Shown one piece after another: positions 45,540 to 54,018 of a stretch of DNA of 64,000 nucleotides. How positions within the stretch are numbered: the stretch's first letter is position 1; every line of letters begins with the position of its first letter. The DNA is from Leclercia adecarboxylata (GTDB taxonomy: Bacteria > Pseudomonadota > Gammaproteobacteria > Enterobacterales > Enterobacteriaceae): contig NZ_CP035382.1 in assembly GCF_006874705.1 (NCBI RefSeq), positions 3,720,001-3,784,000 of the forward strand. The letters run 5' to 3'. The translations under genes were made by a program, and so were the position numbers. Below the pieces are notes generated by a model. The model saw only the letters and a program-made list of their open reading frames with translations, searched no databases and was not told the origin of the DNA.

Positions 45540-46315
45540 GAGACGAGAAAAACCTGGGGAGTAGCGTTCAACGGATGCAGGCCCACATGTACCTGCGCGC
45601 CATACCAGCGCGCAAGGTCATCGGCCTTTAGCACCGACGGGGGCGTTCCCTGGGAGACAATCCTCCCCTCGTGCAGGAGCACGATCCGGTCGGCCCATAA
45701 GGCGGCCAGATTGAGATCGTGCAGCACTACGCAGACGTGCAAATTCCCGTCCGCAGTCAGCGTTTTCAACAGCCGCAGCAGATGCTGCTGGTGGTAAAGA
45801 TCCAGCGCCGAGGTGGGCTCATCGAGGAACAGCCAGCCGCGCGGCGCGGCGTCGCACCACAGCTGCGCCAGTGCCCGGGCCAGCTGTACCCGCTGCTGCT
45901 CCCCGCCCGACAGGGCCGCATACTGACGACCCGCCAGCGGCTGACAGCCGGTGAGCTGCATCACCTCGCTGACGATCTGCGCTTCAGGCTGCGGCGTCCA
46001 GGGCGAACGTCCCATCCCGATCACCGCCTCCACCGGCCAGTCAAAGCCCAGCTGAGTTTGCTGGCGCATCACCGCCCGCTGACGCGATAACGCCTGGGTA
46101 CCCCACGCCGCCAGGGCTTTTCCGTCCAGCAGACAGCGTCCGGTATCCGGCCGGAGAAAACCGGTTAACAGACGCAGCAGGGTTGATTTCCCCGCGCCGT
46201 TGGGGCCGATCAGCGCCACCAGTTCGCCCTGTGCGAGCGACAGCGAAACATCGCGTACCACCGCCCGGCCTGCCACGCTATAAGACAGGCCTTCAGCCAG
46301 TAAGGGTTCAGCCAT
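45536..46315 (-). CDS. hmuV: hemin ABC transporter ATPase HmuV
   Basis: ATPase of the HmuTUV hemin importer, 259 residues. Walker [10 protein letters not shown], signature [12 protein letters not shown], Walker [13 protein letters not shown] and switch His in [12 protein letters not shown] are visible. I chose the ATG at 46315, which has GGAGG five bases upstream and overlaps hmuU by eight bases, over an in-frame GTG at 46327. It ends the hmu operon and overlaps selO. Confidence 0.94.
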   Translation of the reverse strand: MAEPLLAEGLSYSVAGRAVVRDVSLSLAQGELVALIGPNGAGKSTLLRLLTGFLRPDTGRCLLDGKALAAWGTQALSRQRAVMRQQTQLGFDWPVEAVIGMGRSPWTPQPEAQIVSEVMQLTGCQPLAGRQYAALSGGEQQRVQLARALAQLWCDAAPRGWLFLDEPTSALDLYHQQHLLRLLKTLTADGNLHVCVVLHDLNLAALWADRIVLLHEGRIVSQGTPPSVLKADDLARWYGAQVHVGLHPLNATPQVFLVS

Positions 46316-47300
46316 GCTGACCTCCACGCCGGAAAATAAGCCACAGGAACCAGGGCGCGCCGAGAATGCTGGTCAGCAACCCCACCGGCATCTCCGCCGG
46401 GGCGACCAGCGTGCGTGCGGCGGTATCGGCAATCAGCAGCAGAAAGGCCCCCGCCAGCACCGAGCCGGGGATCACCGCCCGGTGATCCGATCCCAGCCAC
46501 ATGCGCATCAGGTGCGGCACCACCAGACCGATAAAACCGATCACTCCGCTCACCGCCACCGCGGCGGCCACCAGCAGGGCGCTGCACAGGAGTAAAACCC
46601 GCTGAACGAGCCGCACGTCGACGCCCAGATAGTGCGCCTCCTCCTCACCCAGCTGCAGCAGGTTCAGGGCTGCAGCCAGCCGCCAGATCACCAGCACGGT
46701 GGGGATCATCAGCGAGGTCACCGCCAGCAGGGTGGACCACTGCGCCTGGCCGAGACTGCCCATCCCCCACAGTGAGAGCTGGCGCAGCTGGGCATCGTTA
46801 CTGACCCAGGAGAGGACGCCCACCGCCGCCCCGCACAGGGCGTTGATGGCGATCCCCACCAGCAGCAGACGCGAAAGCGAACTCTCCCGCTGCTGGCTGA
46901 GGAGAAAAATCACTACGGTCGCCGCCAGCGCGCCGAGAAAGGCCGCCAGCATCGGGGCGTAGAGCATCAGCAGAGTGGGGAGGGAGATGGGCAACACCAC
47001 CCACAGGGCGACGGCGCAGGCGGCACCGCTGCTGATCCCGAGCAAACCCGGATCGGCGAGGGGGTTGCGAAACAGCCCCTGCATCACGCAGCCCGCCAGC
47101 GCGAGCGAGCCGCCAATCACCAGCGCCAGCAGCACCCGCGGCAGGCGAATAGTGAGCCAGATCTGACGCAGGGCTTCGTCACTGCCGCTCCACAGCAGGG
47201 ACACCGGCAGGCGCAACGCGCCAAAACCGGTGGCCAGCAGCGTCATCACCGCCAGCGCCATTGCCAGTCCCCACAGGGAATAACCGATCCGGCGAGGCAT
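46308..47300 (-). CDS. hmuU: hemin ABC transporter permease HmuU
   Basis: FecCD-family inner-membrane permease for hemin, 330 residues, about nine to ten helices. Family marks are LTIRLPRVLLALVIGGSLALAG, NPLADPGLLGISSGAA and GVIGFIGLVVPHLMRM (coupling to HmuV). It shares one base with hmuT and eight with hmuV. Its likeness to btuC in the same window reflects family, not recent duplication. Confidence 0.95.
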   Translation of the reverse strand: MPRRIGYSLWGLAMALAVMTLLATGFGALRLPVSLLWSGSDEALRQIWLTIRLPRVLLALVIGGSLALAGCVMQGLFRNPLADPGLLGISSGAACAVALWVVLPISLPTLLMLYAPMLAAFLGALAATVVIFLLSQQRESSLSRLLLVGIAINALCGAAVGVLSWVSNDAQLRQLSLWGMGSLGQAQWSTLLAVTSLMIPTVLVIWRLAAALNLLQLGEEEAHYLGVDVRLVQRVLLLCSALLVAAAVAVSGVIGFIGLVVPHLMRMWLGSDHRAVIPGSVLAGAFLLLIADTAARTLVAPAEMPVGLLTSILGAPWFLWLIFRRGGQHG

Positions 47301-48121
47301 CAGGGAAGTTGCTCGGCTTTGCTGCGCAGCTGTCCGATGGCCTGCGGGGTACGCACGCTAAACCCGAGCAGTGCCATATCATCAATCTGCAATACCTGTT
47401 TATGACGTCCCGCCGGGGTTTGCGCCAGACCTGGCAACTTCCACAGATTGGCTTCTCCACCCATCGCTTTTACGCCCTCCTGCGAAATCACCACCAGATC
47501 GGGCTGGCTGGCGATCACACCTTCCTGAGAGAGTGGCTGATAGCGGGAGAACCCCTGCATAGCGTTATGCAGACCGGCCGCGCGGATCGCCGCATCGGCC
47601 CCGGTCTCCTGCCCGGCGGCCATGGCAGTCATCCCGCCGTGGTTGAGGATAAACAGCACCCGCTTATCGATCGGCGAGGCGGGCAGCGCAGCCAGCTCCT
47701 GCCGCAGGCGCTTACGCAGGGTTTCCCCTTCGACAATGCGGTGCGTCGCCAGGGCCACCACCCGCACTTTCTCGTCGATGACGCTGAGGGCATTACTGCC
47801 CGGGACCGTCACCACGCTGACGTTACTCTGCCCGACCTGTTTCAGCGCCAGCGAAGGCTGCGCCTGGGCGCTGGCTAACACCAGCGTCGGGCGCATCGCC
47901 AGGATCCCCTCGGCATTGAGCTGGCGCAGGTAGCCCACGTCCGGCAGCGAGGTGGCCTGCTCCGGCCACTGGCTGGTGCTGTCGCGCGCCACCAGCGAGC
48001 CTTCGGCCCCCAGAGCGTAGATAATCTCCGTCACGTCGCCGCCGAGGGCGACGATCCTCTCCTGTACCGCGCCGATGGCGGCCAGCGGTAGGGCGACAAG
48101 CAGGGCGAGCAGTTTTCTCAT
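47300..48121 (-). CDS. hmuT: periplasmic hemin-binding protein HmuT
   Basis: Periplasmic binding protein delivering hemin from the outer-membrane receptor to HmuUV, 273 residues. The signal peptide is [18 protein letters not shown]. The mature start [20 protein letters not shown] and [20 protein letters not shown] are typical of the class III cluster. A heme-ligand Tyr is expected by family, but I could not place it securely by eye. Confidence 0.95.
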   Translation of the reverse strand: MRKLLALLVALPLAAIGAVQERIVALGGDVTEIIYALGAEGSLVARDSTSQWPEQATSLPDVGYLRQLNAEGILAMRPTLVLASAQAQPSLALKQVGQSNVSVVTVPGSNALSVIDEKVRVVALATHRIVEGETLRKRLRQELAALPASPIDKRVLFILNHGGMTAMAAGQETGADAAIRAAGLHNAMQGFSRYQPLSQEGVIASQPDLVVISQEGVKAMGGEANLWKLPGLAQTPAGRHKQVLQIDDMALLGFSVRTPQAIGQLRSKAEQLP

Positions 48122-49146
48122 GCGGCCAGCCCTTTTACCGTCAGGGCGTCAATCTGTGAACGCCACTGGCTCTGCTCGGGCTCGCCTTCCGTGCGCTGAC
48201 CGTACAGCTGGGCGATCTGCGTCCCGTCGGCGGCAAAGAGTTCGAGGCTGGTGACATGCCCGTCGGCGGTCGGTTTGCGGGTTACCCAGCTTTCGGCGAT
48301 GGTCTCTTCCAGCAGATGCAGGGTAAAGGCCGGGTTGAAGATGTTCAGCCAGCCCTTCATCGGAACCACTTTTTCCACCGCGCCGGTGAAGATCTGCACG
48401 CAGCCGCGGTTGCCAACGAAAATCATGATCTCGTTGCCGTCCTGATTGGCGCTATTCAGCAGCTGCACCAGGGCACTGTTATCCACCTGACAGGCGAGGT
48501 CGTCCCCCACCAGACGGAACGCCTGTTGCCGGGTCAGACTGTGGCGCTTCAGCAGGCCAAAGAACTGGTGGACGTCGGTCATGGCGCGCCACTCGCTGTC
48601 CACCGTCGCAGCGTCGGCATTCGCCACGTTAACTGCCGGGTCGGCGGCTTTCAGCGCCAGCGGCGGGTTATCGGCGAAGATAAAGCGGGACAGCAGGTCG
48701 CCCCAGGCAGCCATGTCTGTGTTGTCGGTGGCATAGACCTTCAGCAGCGCATCGCCCTGATGGTCGAAAAACTGAATGCTCTGGCGTTCGCCGCGGGGAG
48801 TGGTTTCGGTGATATGAAACGCGCTGGCCCACTGGTGGAGGAACAGGCGCAGATCCAGCGCGCGCGGGTTGAGCACCAGTCCGGCATGGCCGTTCAGGTG
48901 TTGGTTAGTGAAGGTGCCCACCTGCTCATGAACCGCATACTCGTTGCGGCAGATGCACTTGGTTTCGCCTGCCGCTTCCAGCGCGCTGAGGATCTCGCGA
49001 ATTTCACCGTGCAGACGCCACGCGTCATGTCCTACCCGGGCCCAGGTCAGTTCGGCTTCGCTGATGTTCATCAGGGCAGCGATGTCCCGCGCGTATTTTC
49101 CCGGGTTTTCTTGTTTGAGTTCAAGCCAGCGTGTGTAGTGATTCAT
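48118..49146 (-). CDS. hmuS: hemin-degrading/transfer factor HmuS
   Basis: Cytoplasmic HemS/ChuS-family heme-handling protein, 342 residues, made of two similar halves (family repeats near residues 1-165 and 180-340). Members bind heme and either transfer it or break it down to free iron. Recognisable parts are [36 protein letters not shown] and [20 protein letters not shown] with a family His. The stop overlaps the hmuT start (ATGA). Confidence 0.95.
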   Translation of the reverse strand: MNHYTRWLELKQENPGKYARDIAALMNISEAELTWARVGHDAWRLHGEIREILSALEAAGETKCICRNEYAVHEQVGTFTNQHLNGHAGLVLNPRALDLRLFLHQWASAFHITETTPRGERQSIQFFDHQGDALLKVYATDNTDMAAWGDLLSRFIFADNPPLALKAADPAVNVANADAATVDSEWRAMTDVHQFFGLLKRHSLTRQQAFRLVGDDLACQVDNSALVQLLNSANQDGNEIMIFVGNRGCVQIFTGAVEKVVPMKGWLNIFNPAFTLHLLEETIAESWVTRKPTADGHVTSLELFAADGTQIAQLYGQRTEGEPEQSQWRSQIDALTVKGLAA

Positions 49147-49194
49147 TGTCTCTTCCTTCCGGATAAATACCCCGGCAGCGCCGGGGCAGGGTAA

Positions 49195-51180
49195 TTACCA
49201 CTGATAACTCACGAAAATCTTGCCGTTGCGGCCATCCTGCGGGATGCCCTGCGGGGACCAGTACTCTTTGTCAAAGGCGTTACCAAGCACCAGGGTGGTG
49301 GTCACGCCTTTCAGCGCCTGTTGCCCCTGATAGCTGACGTAGAAATCATTCACCGCGTAGCCCGGCTGGTGGCTGTAGCTGCTGCTCACATGGGTGGAGC
49401 GATCGGCAAAGGTGCCGATCCAGCCGACGCTAAAGCCGCTCTGCGCCAGGGGGACATCCAGCTTGCTGGAGACGGTGTCCGGGCTGATGCTGGAGATATA
49501 CTCGCCGGTGTCGGTGTCTTTGCCCCGGGTGCGGTTGTAGGCAACATCGAGGTTGAACAGGCTGGCGGAGTATTTCGCCATCACGTCCCAGCCCCAGATT
49601 TTGGCGTTCGGCACGTTGTACGACATGGTTGTCGCGGCGGCAAAATCGACGGTGGTGGAGATGTAATCTTTAGCATGGGTATCAAAGTAGCTGGCTTTGA
49701 ACTCCAGCGCATCGTCAGCCAACAGCAGATCGTCAAAGCGCAGACCGAACCCGTACTCCTGGGTTTCGTTGGTTTCCGGGCGCAGATTCGGGTTCGGCAC
49801 CCAGTAGTTGGTGTAGAACCGGCCAATGGAGAAGTGTTTCGCGTCGTTATACATTTCCCCCATCGTCGGGGCGCGGAAGGCCTGGGCATAAGAGCCGAAC
49901 AGCATCAGCCAGTCCGCGGGGGACAGGGTAATCCCGGCGCGGGAGGACCATTTATCGGCATCCACATCCTCATAGCCGTCGCTGCTGCCGCTGTAGTTAT
50001 CGTAGCGGGTACCGCCCAGCAGGGTGATCGGCAGGTCGCGCAGGGTGATCTCATCCTGGATCCAGCCGGAGCTAAAGTCGATGCTCGCATCAGGGAAGCC
50101 GGTGGTGGCCCCGGACGGCTCCTGCTCCTGACGGTAGTACTCCCCGCCCCAGGTCAACAGATGCGAGGCGAAGGAGTCGGCGAACAGGCGGGTGCGGTTC
50201 TCTACTTTGCCGCCTTTGGTAGTCTGCTGGCGGAATTCGCCGGTGCCATCGATGTTCTGGGCATTGATACGTGCCTCGGACCAGTAAAGGCGGGCATCGG
50301 CGTTCAGCCAGTCGTTGCCTTCTGGGGCAATGTGATACCCCAGCTGGACGTCCCGCTGAATGGTGGAGCGGTCGGTCATCGGGTTGCTGCTGTCGTCCGC
50401 CTCGATGGTCTGCGGGTTTTTCGGCTCCTGCGCCGCATTATTGTAATAGCGCAGCGAGCCGCTCAGGGACTGGGCCCGATCCAGCTGCCAGCTGCCTTTC
50501 GCCAGCATGTTGTTGATCGATTCGTCATTCGGCGCGGTACCGCCGCCGCCCTGGCGAATATCGCCGCGATCCCGGCTCGACCAGGCCACCAGGCCGTCGA
50601 GGGTGTCGGTACGGCCAAAGGCGCTGGCACCCATGCCGAGGCTGTGATCGCCGGTGGCGGCGGTGCCAAACACGCGGTAGCCGCTGGTTTGTCCGGCCTG
50701 GAGCAGATCTTTCGCATCGGCGGTGTCATAGGCGATCACCCCGCCCATCGCGCCGCTGCCGTACAGCAGGGCGGACGGCCCGCGCACGATCTCGATACGC
50801 TTAATCAGGGCGGGATCGAGGAAGGTGCTGTTCAGGTGACCGGTATCGGTGCCCTGGCGCACGCCATCAACCAGCACCAGCACGCCGCGGCGATCGTACC
50901 CGCGCAGATTAACGTCCTGGCCGTTGGTGCGCCCGGTGCCGTCGAGGGTCAGGCCGGGCACGTGGCGCAGCAGATCGGCGGCGGAACTGGCGGTTTGATT
51001 TTCCGGGGCGGTGGCGTCAATGACGCTCACCATCATCGGTGCGTCAAAGGCGCTGCGGGCATTACCAGTGGCGGTAACGGTCATGTCGTCGGTGGCGGCA
51101 ACAGCCGCTCCCGGCAGGGCGCTGACGATCGCCAGCGCCAGCAGCGACGGGCGTAAAGACGCGGTATTCAGGTATGGCAT
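49195..51180 (-). CDS. hmuR: TonB-dependent hemin receptor HmuR
   Basis: Outer-membrane heme/hemoprotein receptor, 661 residues. Signal peptide ends GAAVAA (about residue 29). A plug domain follows, with MTVTATGNARSAFDAPMMVS (TonB-box region) and RGYDRRGVLVLVDGVRQGTD. The barrel carries the heme-receptor motifs FRAP (YAQAFRAPTMGEMY) and NPNL (VPNPNLRPETNETQEYG), with His between, and ends FVSYQW. It lies downstream of hemP in the same direction, 69 bases away. Confidence 0.96.
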   Translation of the reverse strand: MPYLNTASLRPSLLALAIVSALPGAAVAATDDMTVTATGNARSAFDAPMMVSVIDATAPENQTASSAADLLRHVPGLTLDGTGRTNGQDVNLRGYDRRGVLVLVDGVRQGTDTGHLNSTFLDPALIKRIEIVRGPSALLYGSGAMGGVIAYDTADAKDLLQAGQTSGYRVFGTAATGDHSLGMGASAFGRTDTLDGLVAWSSRDRGDIRQGGGGTAPNDESINNMLAKGSWQLDRAQSLSGSLRYYNNAAQEPKNPQTIEADDSSNPMTDRSTIQRDVQLGYHIAPEGNDWLNADARLYWSEARINAQNIDGTGEFRQQTTKGGKVENRTRLFADSFASHLLTWGGEYYRQEQEPSGATTGFPDASIDFSSGWIQDEITLRDLPITLLGGTRYDNYSGSSDGYEDVDADKWSSRAGITLSPADWLMLFGSYAQAFRAPTMGEMYNDAKHFSIGRFYTNYWVPNPNLRPETNETQEYGFGLRFDDLLLADDALEFKASYFDTHAKDYISTTVDFAAATTMSYNVPNAKIWGWDVMAKYSASLFNLDVAYNRTRGKDTDTGEYISSISPDTVSSKLDVPLAQSGFSVGWIGTFADRSTHVSSSYSHQPGYAVNDFYVSYQGQQALKGVTTTLVLGNAFDKEYWSPQGIPQDGRNGKIFVSYQW

Positions 51181-51249
51181 GAGCCACTCTCCATTTAAAA
51201 GTGAAAAGCGCTGGCTGCCTGGGGGGAACCTGGGTGGCTGGCGGGGGAC

Positions 51250-51444
51250 TTATTTTGTGAGGATTAATTTTCCGGCATGTGTCTGACGCAGCAGGTAGTG
51301 CTGGCCGTCATGCTCAATAATGACGCGGCCCTCTTCGCCCAACAGGTGTTTACTGTCGATTCGGCGATCGGTTGCGCCTGGGGCTGGCTGTGTTTTGTCT
51401 TCAGGACGAGTGAGCGTTGCAGCAGTGTTATCCATACGTGACAT
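51250..51444 (-). CDS. hemP: hemin uptake protein HemP (YdiE)
   Basis: Small HemP-family protein, 64 residues, with conserved C-terminal block [13 protein letters not shown] and [16 protein letters not shown]-12 keeps only this gene (ydiE) between ydiU and aroH. I chose the ATG at 51444 (MSRMDNTAA); 51435 is an alternative, and neither has a strong ribosome site. A Fur box lies 27 bases upstream. In some bacteria HemP activates the heme receptor gene. Confidence 0.9.
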   Translation of the reverse strand: MSRMDNTAATLTRPEDKTQPAPGATDRRIDSKHLLGEEGRVIIEHDGQHYLLRQTHAGKLILTK

Positions 51445-51471
51445 AATGTTTTTCAAAATAGCAATCAATGT

Positions 51472-51490
51472 AACAATGATAATCATTATC
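51472..51490. promoter_or_regulatory. Fur box of the hemP-hmu operon
   Basis: AACAATGATAATCATTATC matches the 19-base Fur consensus at 17 positions. It lies just upstream of hemP and should repress hemP-hmuRSTUV when iron is plentiful. Confidence 0.93.
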
Positions 51491-51563
51491 AACAAATCGA
51501 TTTTGACGGCAAGCGTTTTATGAAAAAACAGTGAGGTGTGTGAAAGAGGGGGATGCAAAAAAA

Positions 51564-51592
51564 GCCGGGTGGCGGCTGCGCCTTACCCGGCC
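51564..51592. repeat. REP element
   Basis: A GCCGGGTGGCGGC...CTTACCCGGCC palindrome between aroH and hemP; same type as the units after chbG. Confidence 0.88.
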
Positions 51593-51608
51593 TACGTATC
51601 GCTTTTCC

Positions 51609-51638
51609 AGGCCCGGTAAGGCGAAGCCGCCACCGGGC
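51609..51638. repeat. REP element, opposite orientation
   Basis: A second unit (GGCCCGGTAAGGC...GCCGCCACCGGGC) in inverse orientation, making a two-unit BIME with the previous one. It lies eight bases downstream of the aroH stop. Confidence 0.88.
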
Positions 51639-51645
51639 AGGGATT

Positions 51646-52692
51646 TTAAAAACGACTGTTAACTGCTGAGGCAAGTTTATCCAGCAGGAGCTCGGTATCT
51701 TCCCAGCTCAGGCAAGGGTCGGTGATCGACTGGCCATAGGTGATGGGCTGACCGACCACTACTTTCTGCGTTCCTTCGCGCAGGAAGCTTTCAGCCATGA
51801 TCCCGGCGATAGCGGTGGAGCCGTTGCGGATCTGCTGGCAAATCTCATCGCAAACGTCCAGCTGACGGCGGTGCTGTTTCTGGCAGTTGCCGTGGCTGAA
51901 ATCCACCACCAGCTGCTCGGGCAGGTCGAATTCACGCAGGGTATCGCAGGCTTCCGCAATATCCTGGGGGTGATAATTCGGCTGTTTGCCGCCGCGCATG
52001 ATGATGTGGCCATATGGGTTGCCGCTGGTCTGATAGATGGTCATCTGACCGTTCTTGTCCGGCGACAGGAACATATGGCTGGCGCGGGCGGCGCGGATAG
52101 CGTCTACCGCGATGCGGGTATTACCGTCAGTACCGTTTTTAAAGCCCACCGGGCAGGAGAGCGCCGAAGCCATTTCACGGTGGATCTGGCTTTCGGTGGT
52201 GCGGGCGCCGATAGCCCCCCAGCTAATCAGATCGGCGATAAACTGTCCGGTCACCATATCGAGGAATTCGGTGGCGGTGGGAACGCCCAGCTCGTTGACC
52301 TGCAACAGCAGCTTGCGCGCCAGCTGAATGCCGTGGTTCACCCGGTAGCTGCCGTTCAAATCGGGATCGGAGATCAGCCCTTTCCAGCCCACCACGGTGC
52401 GTGGTTTCTCGAAGTAGGTGCGCATCACGATTTCCAGACGTGCATGGTGTTTATCCCGCAATCCCTTCAGGCGCTGGGCATAGTCCATCGCGGCATCAAG
52501 GTCGTGAATAGAACAGGGGCCAACAATCACCAGCAGCCGGCGATCTTCACCGTTTAGAATTTTTTCAATACGTTTACGTGACGTTGTCACGTTTTCTGCC
52601 ACTGCCGCAGAAACAGGGTACCGCTGGGCCAGTTCAGCTGGCGTCACCAGACTATCGATACGCGCTGTGCGGAGTTCATCGGTTTTATTCAT
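51646..52692 (-). CDS. aroH: Trp-sensitive DAHP synthase
   Basis: 3-deoxy-D-arabino-heptulosonate-7-phosphate synthase, first step of the shikimate pathway from PEP and erythrose-4-phosphate. It has 348 residues as in E. coli AroH. Class I DAHPS motifs are VGPCSIHDLDAAMDYA, KPRTVVGWKGLISDPDL, GARTTESQIHREMAS and VDFSHGNCQKQH (metal and substrate ligands). The TrpR operator upstream identifies it as the tryptophan-regulated isoenzyme rather than AroG or AroF. I chose the ATG at 52692 (MNKTDELRT). Confidence 0.96.
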   Translation of the reverse strand: MNKTDELRTARIDSLVTPAELAQRYPVSAAVAENVTTSRKRIEKILNGEDRRLLVIVGPCSIHDLDAAMDYAQRLKGLRDKHHARLEIVMRTYFEKPRTVVGWKGLISDPDLNGSYRVNHGIQLARKLLLQVNELGVPTATEFLDMVTGQFIADLISWGAIGARTTESQIHREMASALSCPVGFKNGTDGNTRIAVDAIRAARASHMFLSPDKNGQMTIYQTSGNPYGHIIMRGGKQPNYHPQDIAEACDTLREFDLPEQLVVDFSHGNCQKQHRRQLDVCDEICQQIRNGSTAIAGIMAESFLREGTQKVVVGQPITYGQSITDPCLSWEDTELLLDKLASAVNSRF

Positions 52693-52834
52693 GGTATTTC
52701 TCAGAATGTAGTGCTTCAACGGTAACTTACCGGGAAGTGATGGGCATCACCTTAAACCAATCCCCGCTGAATTCAAGTGCAGGGCACAAGCGGTGCCCTG
52801 TTGTGGGGTGGGAGTATAAAGGAATATGGACTGA

Positions 52835-52854
52835 TGTACTAGTCTATTAGTACA
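52835..52854. promoter_or_regulatory. TrpR operator of aroH
   Basis: TGTACTAGTCTATTAGTACA has exact 7-base inverted arms TGTACTA/TAGTACA containing the TrpR CTAG core. It lies upstream of a possible -10 (TATACT, 52818-52813 on the minus strand) and overlaps the ppsR stop codon, so the operator is partly inside coding DNA. Confidence 0.9.
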
Positions 52855-53680
52855 TACGGCGATTGAGGCCCATAATGTCGAGGATTTTGGTGGCGATCTC
52901 TTCTACCGAATAGTTGGTACTGTTCAGCCACGGAATGTTGTTTTTACGATACAGGGCTTCAACTTCGGCTACCTCCAGCCGGCACTGGCGCATCGAGGCG
53001 TAGCGGCTGTTCTCCCGGCGCTCTTCGCGGATCGCCGCCAGCCGTTCCGGGTTAATGGTCAGACCAAAGAGCTTATGCTGCAGGGGTTTGAGCGCTGCCG
53101 GAAGGACGAGGTTGTCCATATCGTCGGCAATAAAGGGGTAGTTTGCCGCGCGGATCCCGAACTGCAACGCCAGATAGAGGCTGGTAGGGGTTTTCCCGCA
53201 GCGCGAGACGCCGAGCAGAATAACCTGGGCCTGATCGAGGTTACGCATCGAGATGCCGTCATCATGGGCGAGGGTGTAGTCAATGGCGGCGATACGGGCA
53301 TCATACTTGATGATATTCGCCGGGTTCAGGCCGTGGGTACGGTGCGCCACCGGGGTCGGATCCAGCTTTAACTCCTGCTGCAGCGGGGCCACCAGCGCCT
53401 GCACAATGTCCTGACAGAAGCCTTCACTTTGCAGAATGATATTGCGAATTTCCGGGATCACAATCGAGTAGAACACCAGAGGCCGCTCACCGGTCTGCTG
53501 GAAAATGGCGTCGATTTGATCTTTTACCGCTCGGGCACGGCTTTCGTTTTCCACGAACGGCAGCGTGATGCTATTGATGGAAACCGGGAATTGCGACATC
53601 ACCGCATGGCCCAACACTTCGGCGGTGATCGCCGTACCATCGGAAATATAAAAAACGTGGCGATCGACAGCATTATCCAT
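52847..53680 (-). CDS. ppsR: PEP synthetase regulatory protein PpsR
   Basis: Bifunctional DUF299 enzyme that inactivates PEP synthetase by ADP-dependent Thr phosphorylation and reactivates it by Pi-dependent pyrophosphorolysis. It has 277 residues as in E. coli YdiA. The P-loop-like [15 protein letters not shown] (about residues 153-167) is the family mark. I chose the ATG at 53680 ([17 protein letters not shown]). It is divergent from its target gene ppsA. Confidence 0.96.
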   Translation of the reverse strand: MDNAVDRHVFYISDGTAITAEVLGHAVMSQFPVSINSITLPFVENESRARAVKDQIDAIFQQTGERPLVFYSIVIPEIRNIILQSEGFCQDIVQALVAPLQQELKLDPTPVAHRTHGLNPANIIKYDARIAAIDYTLAHDDGISMRNLDQAQVILLGVSRCGKTPTSLYLALQFGIRAANYPFIADDMDNLVLPAALKPLQHKLFGLTINPERLAAIREERRENSRYASMRQCRLEVAEVEALYRKNNIPWLNSTNYSVEEIATKILDIMGLNRRMY

Positions 53681-54018
53681 TTTGCACACTCTGTATATCA
53701 GATGTAATTGACTGAAAGCATAAATTAAAAAAGTAAAATACAACAGTCAACGCGGGAGGGAAATTAAAAATGAAACGCTATTTTTATTTTTAATGAAAGG
53801 GGTGTTTCATTTTTCAAAATCACCCTAAAGTCTGAGTTTTTTTGTGGGAATCCATACGAATCATTAGGTTAGCATTTAAGCGGGAACAGTCTGAAAAGCT
53901 AAAAAATAAAAGTGCTTACACGATTCACCGTTTTTTTAGCGCGAATAAATATGACAGTATAAATACGCAGTAAGGAGTTTCTTAAAACCCGTTCATATAT
54001 CACAAAAGGATTGTTTCG
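53681..54018. promoter_or_regulatory. ppsR/ppsA divergent control region
   Basis: A 338-base AT-rich region. It contains TGAAACGCTATT (53771-53782, partial Cra half-site), the inverted repeat ATGAAA-N6-TTTCAT (53793-53810) and a Cra-like site at 53916. No gene is visible. Confidence 0.55.
53916..53927 (-). promoter_or_regulatory. candidate Cra (FruR) site of ppsA
   Basis: On the minus strand TGAATCGTGTAA matches TGAAWCGNTTYA at about nine of twelve positions. ppsA is activated by Cra in E. coli. The position, about 90 bases before the ATG, is plausible. Confidence 0.5.

Noticed and set aside
49321..51156. 611-codon open frame on the plus strand, opposite hmuR
   Set aside because: It is a high-GC shadow of the receptor gene, with low-complexity Gly/Ala/Val-rich sequence and no motif.
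45536..51490. hmu locus as a mobile pathogenicity island
   Set aside because: No integrase, IS element, tRNA border or direct repeats; base composition looks like the surrounding genes, and hemP persists at this site in K-12.
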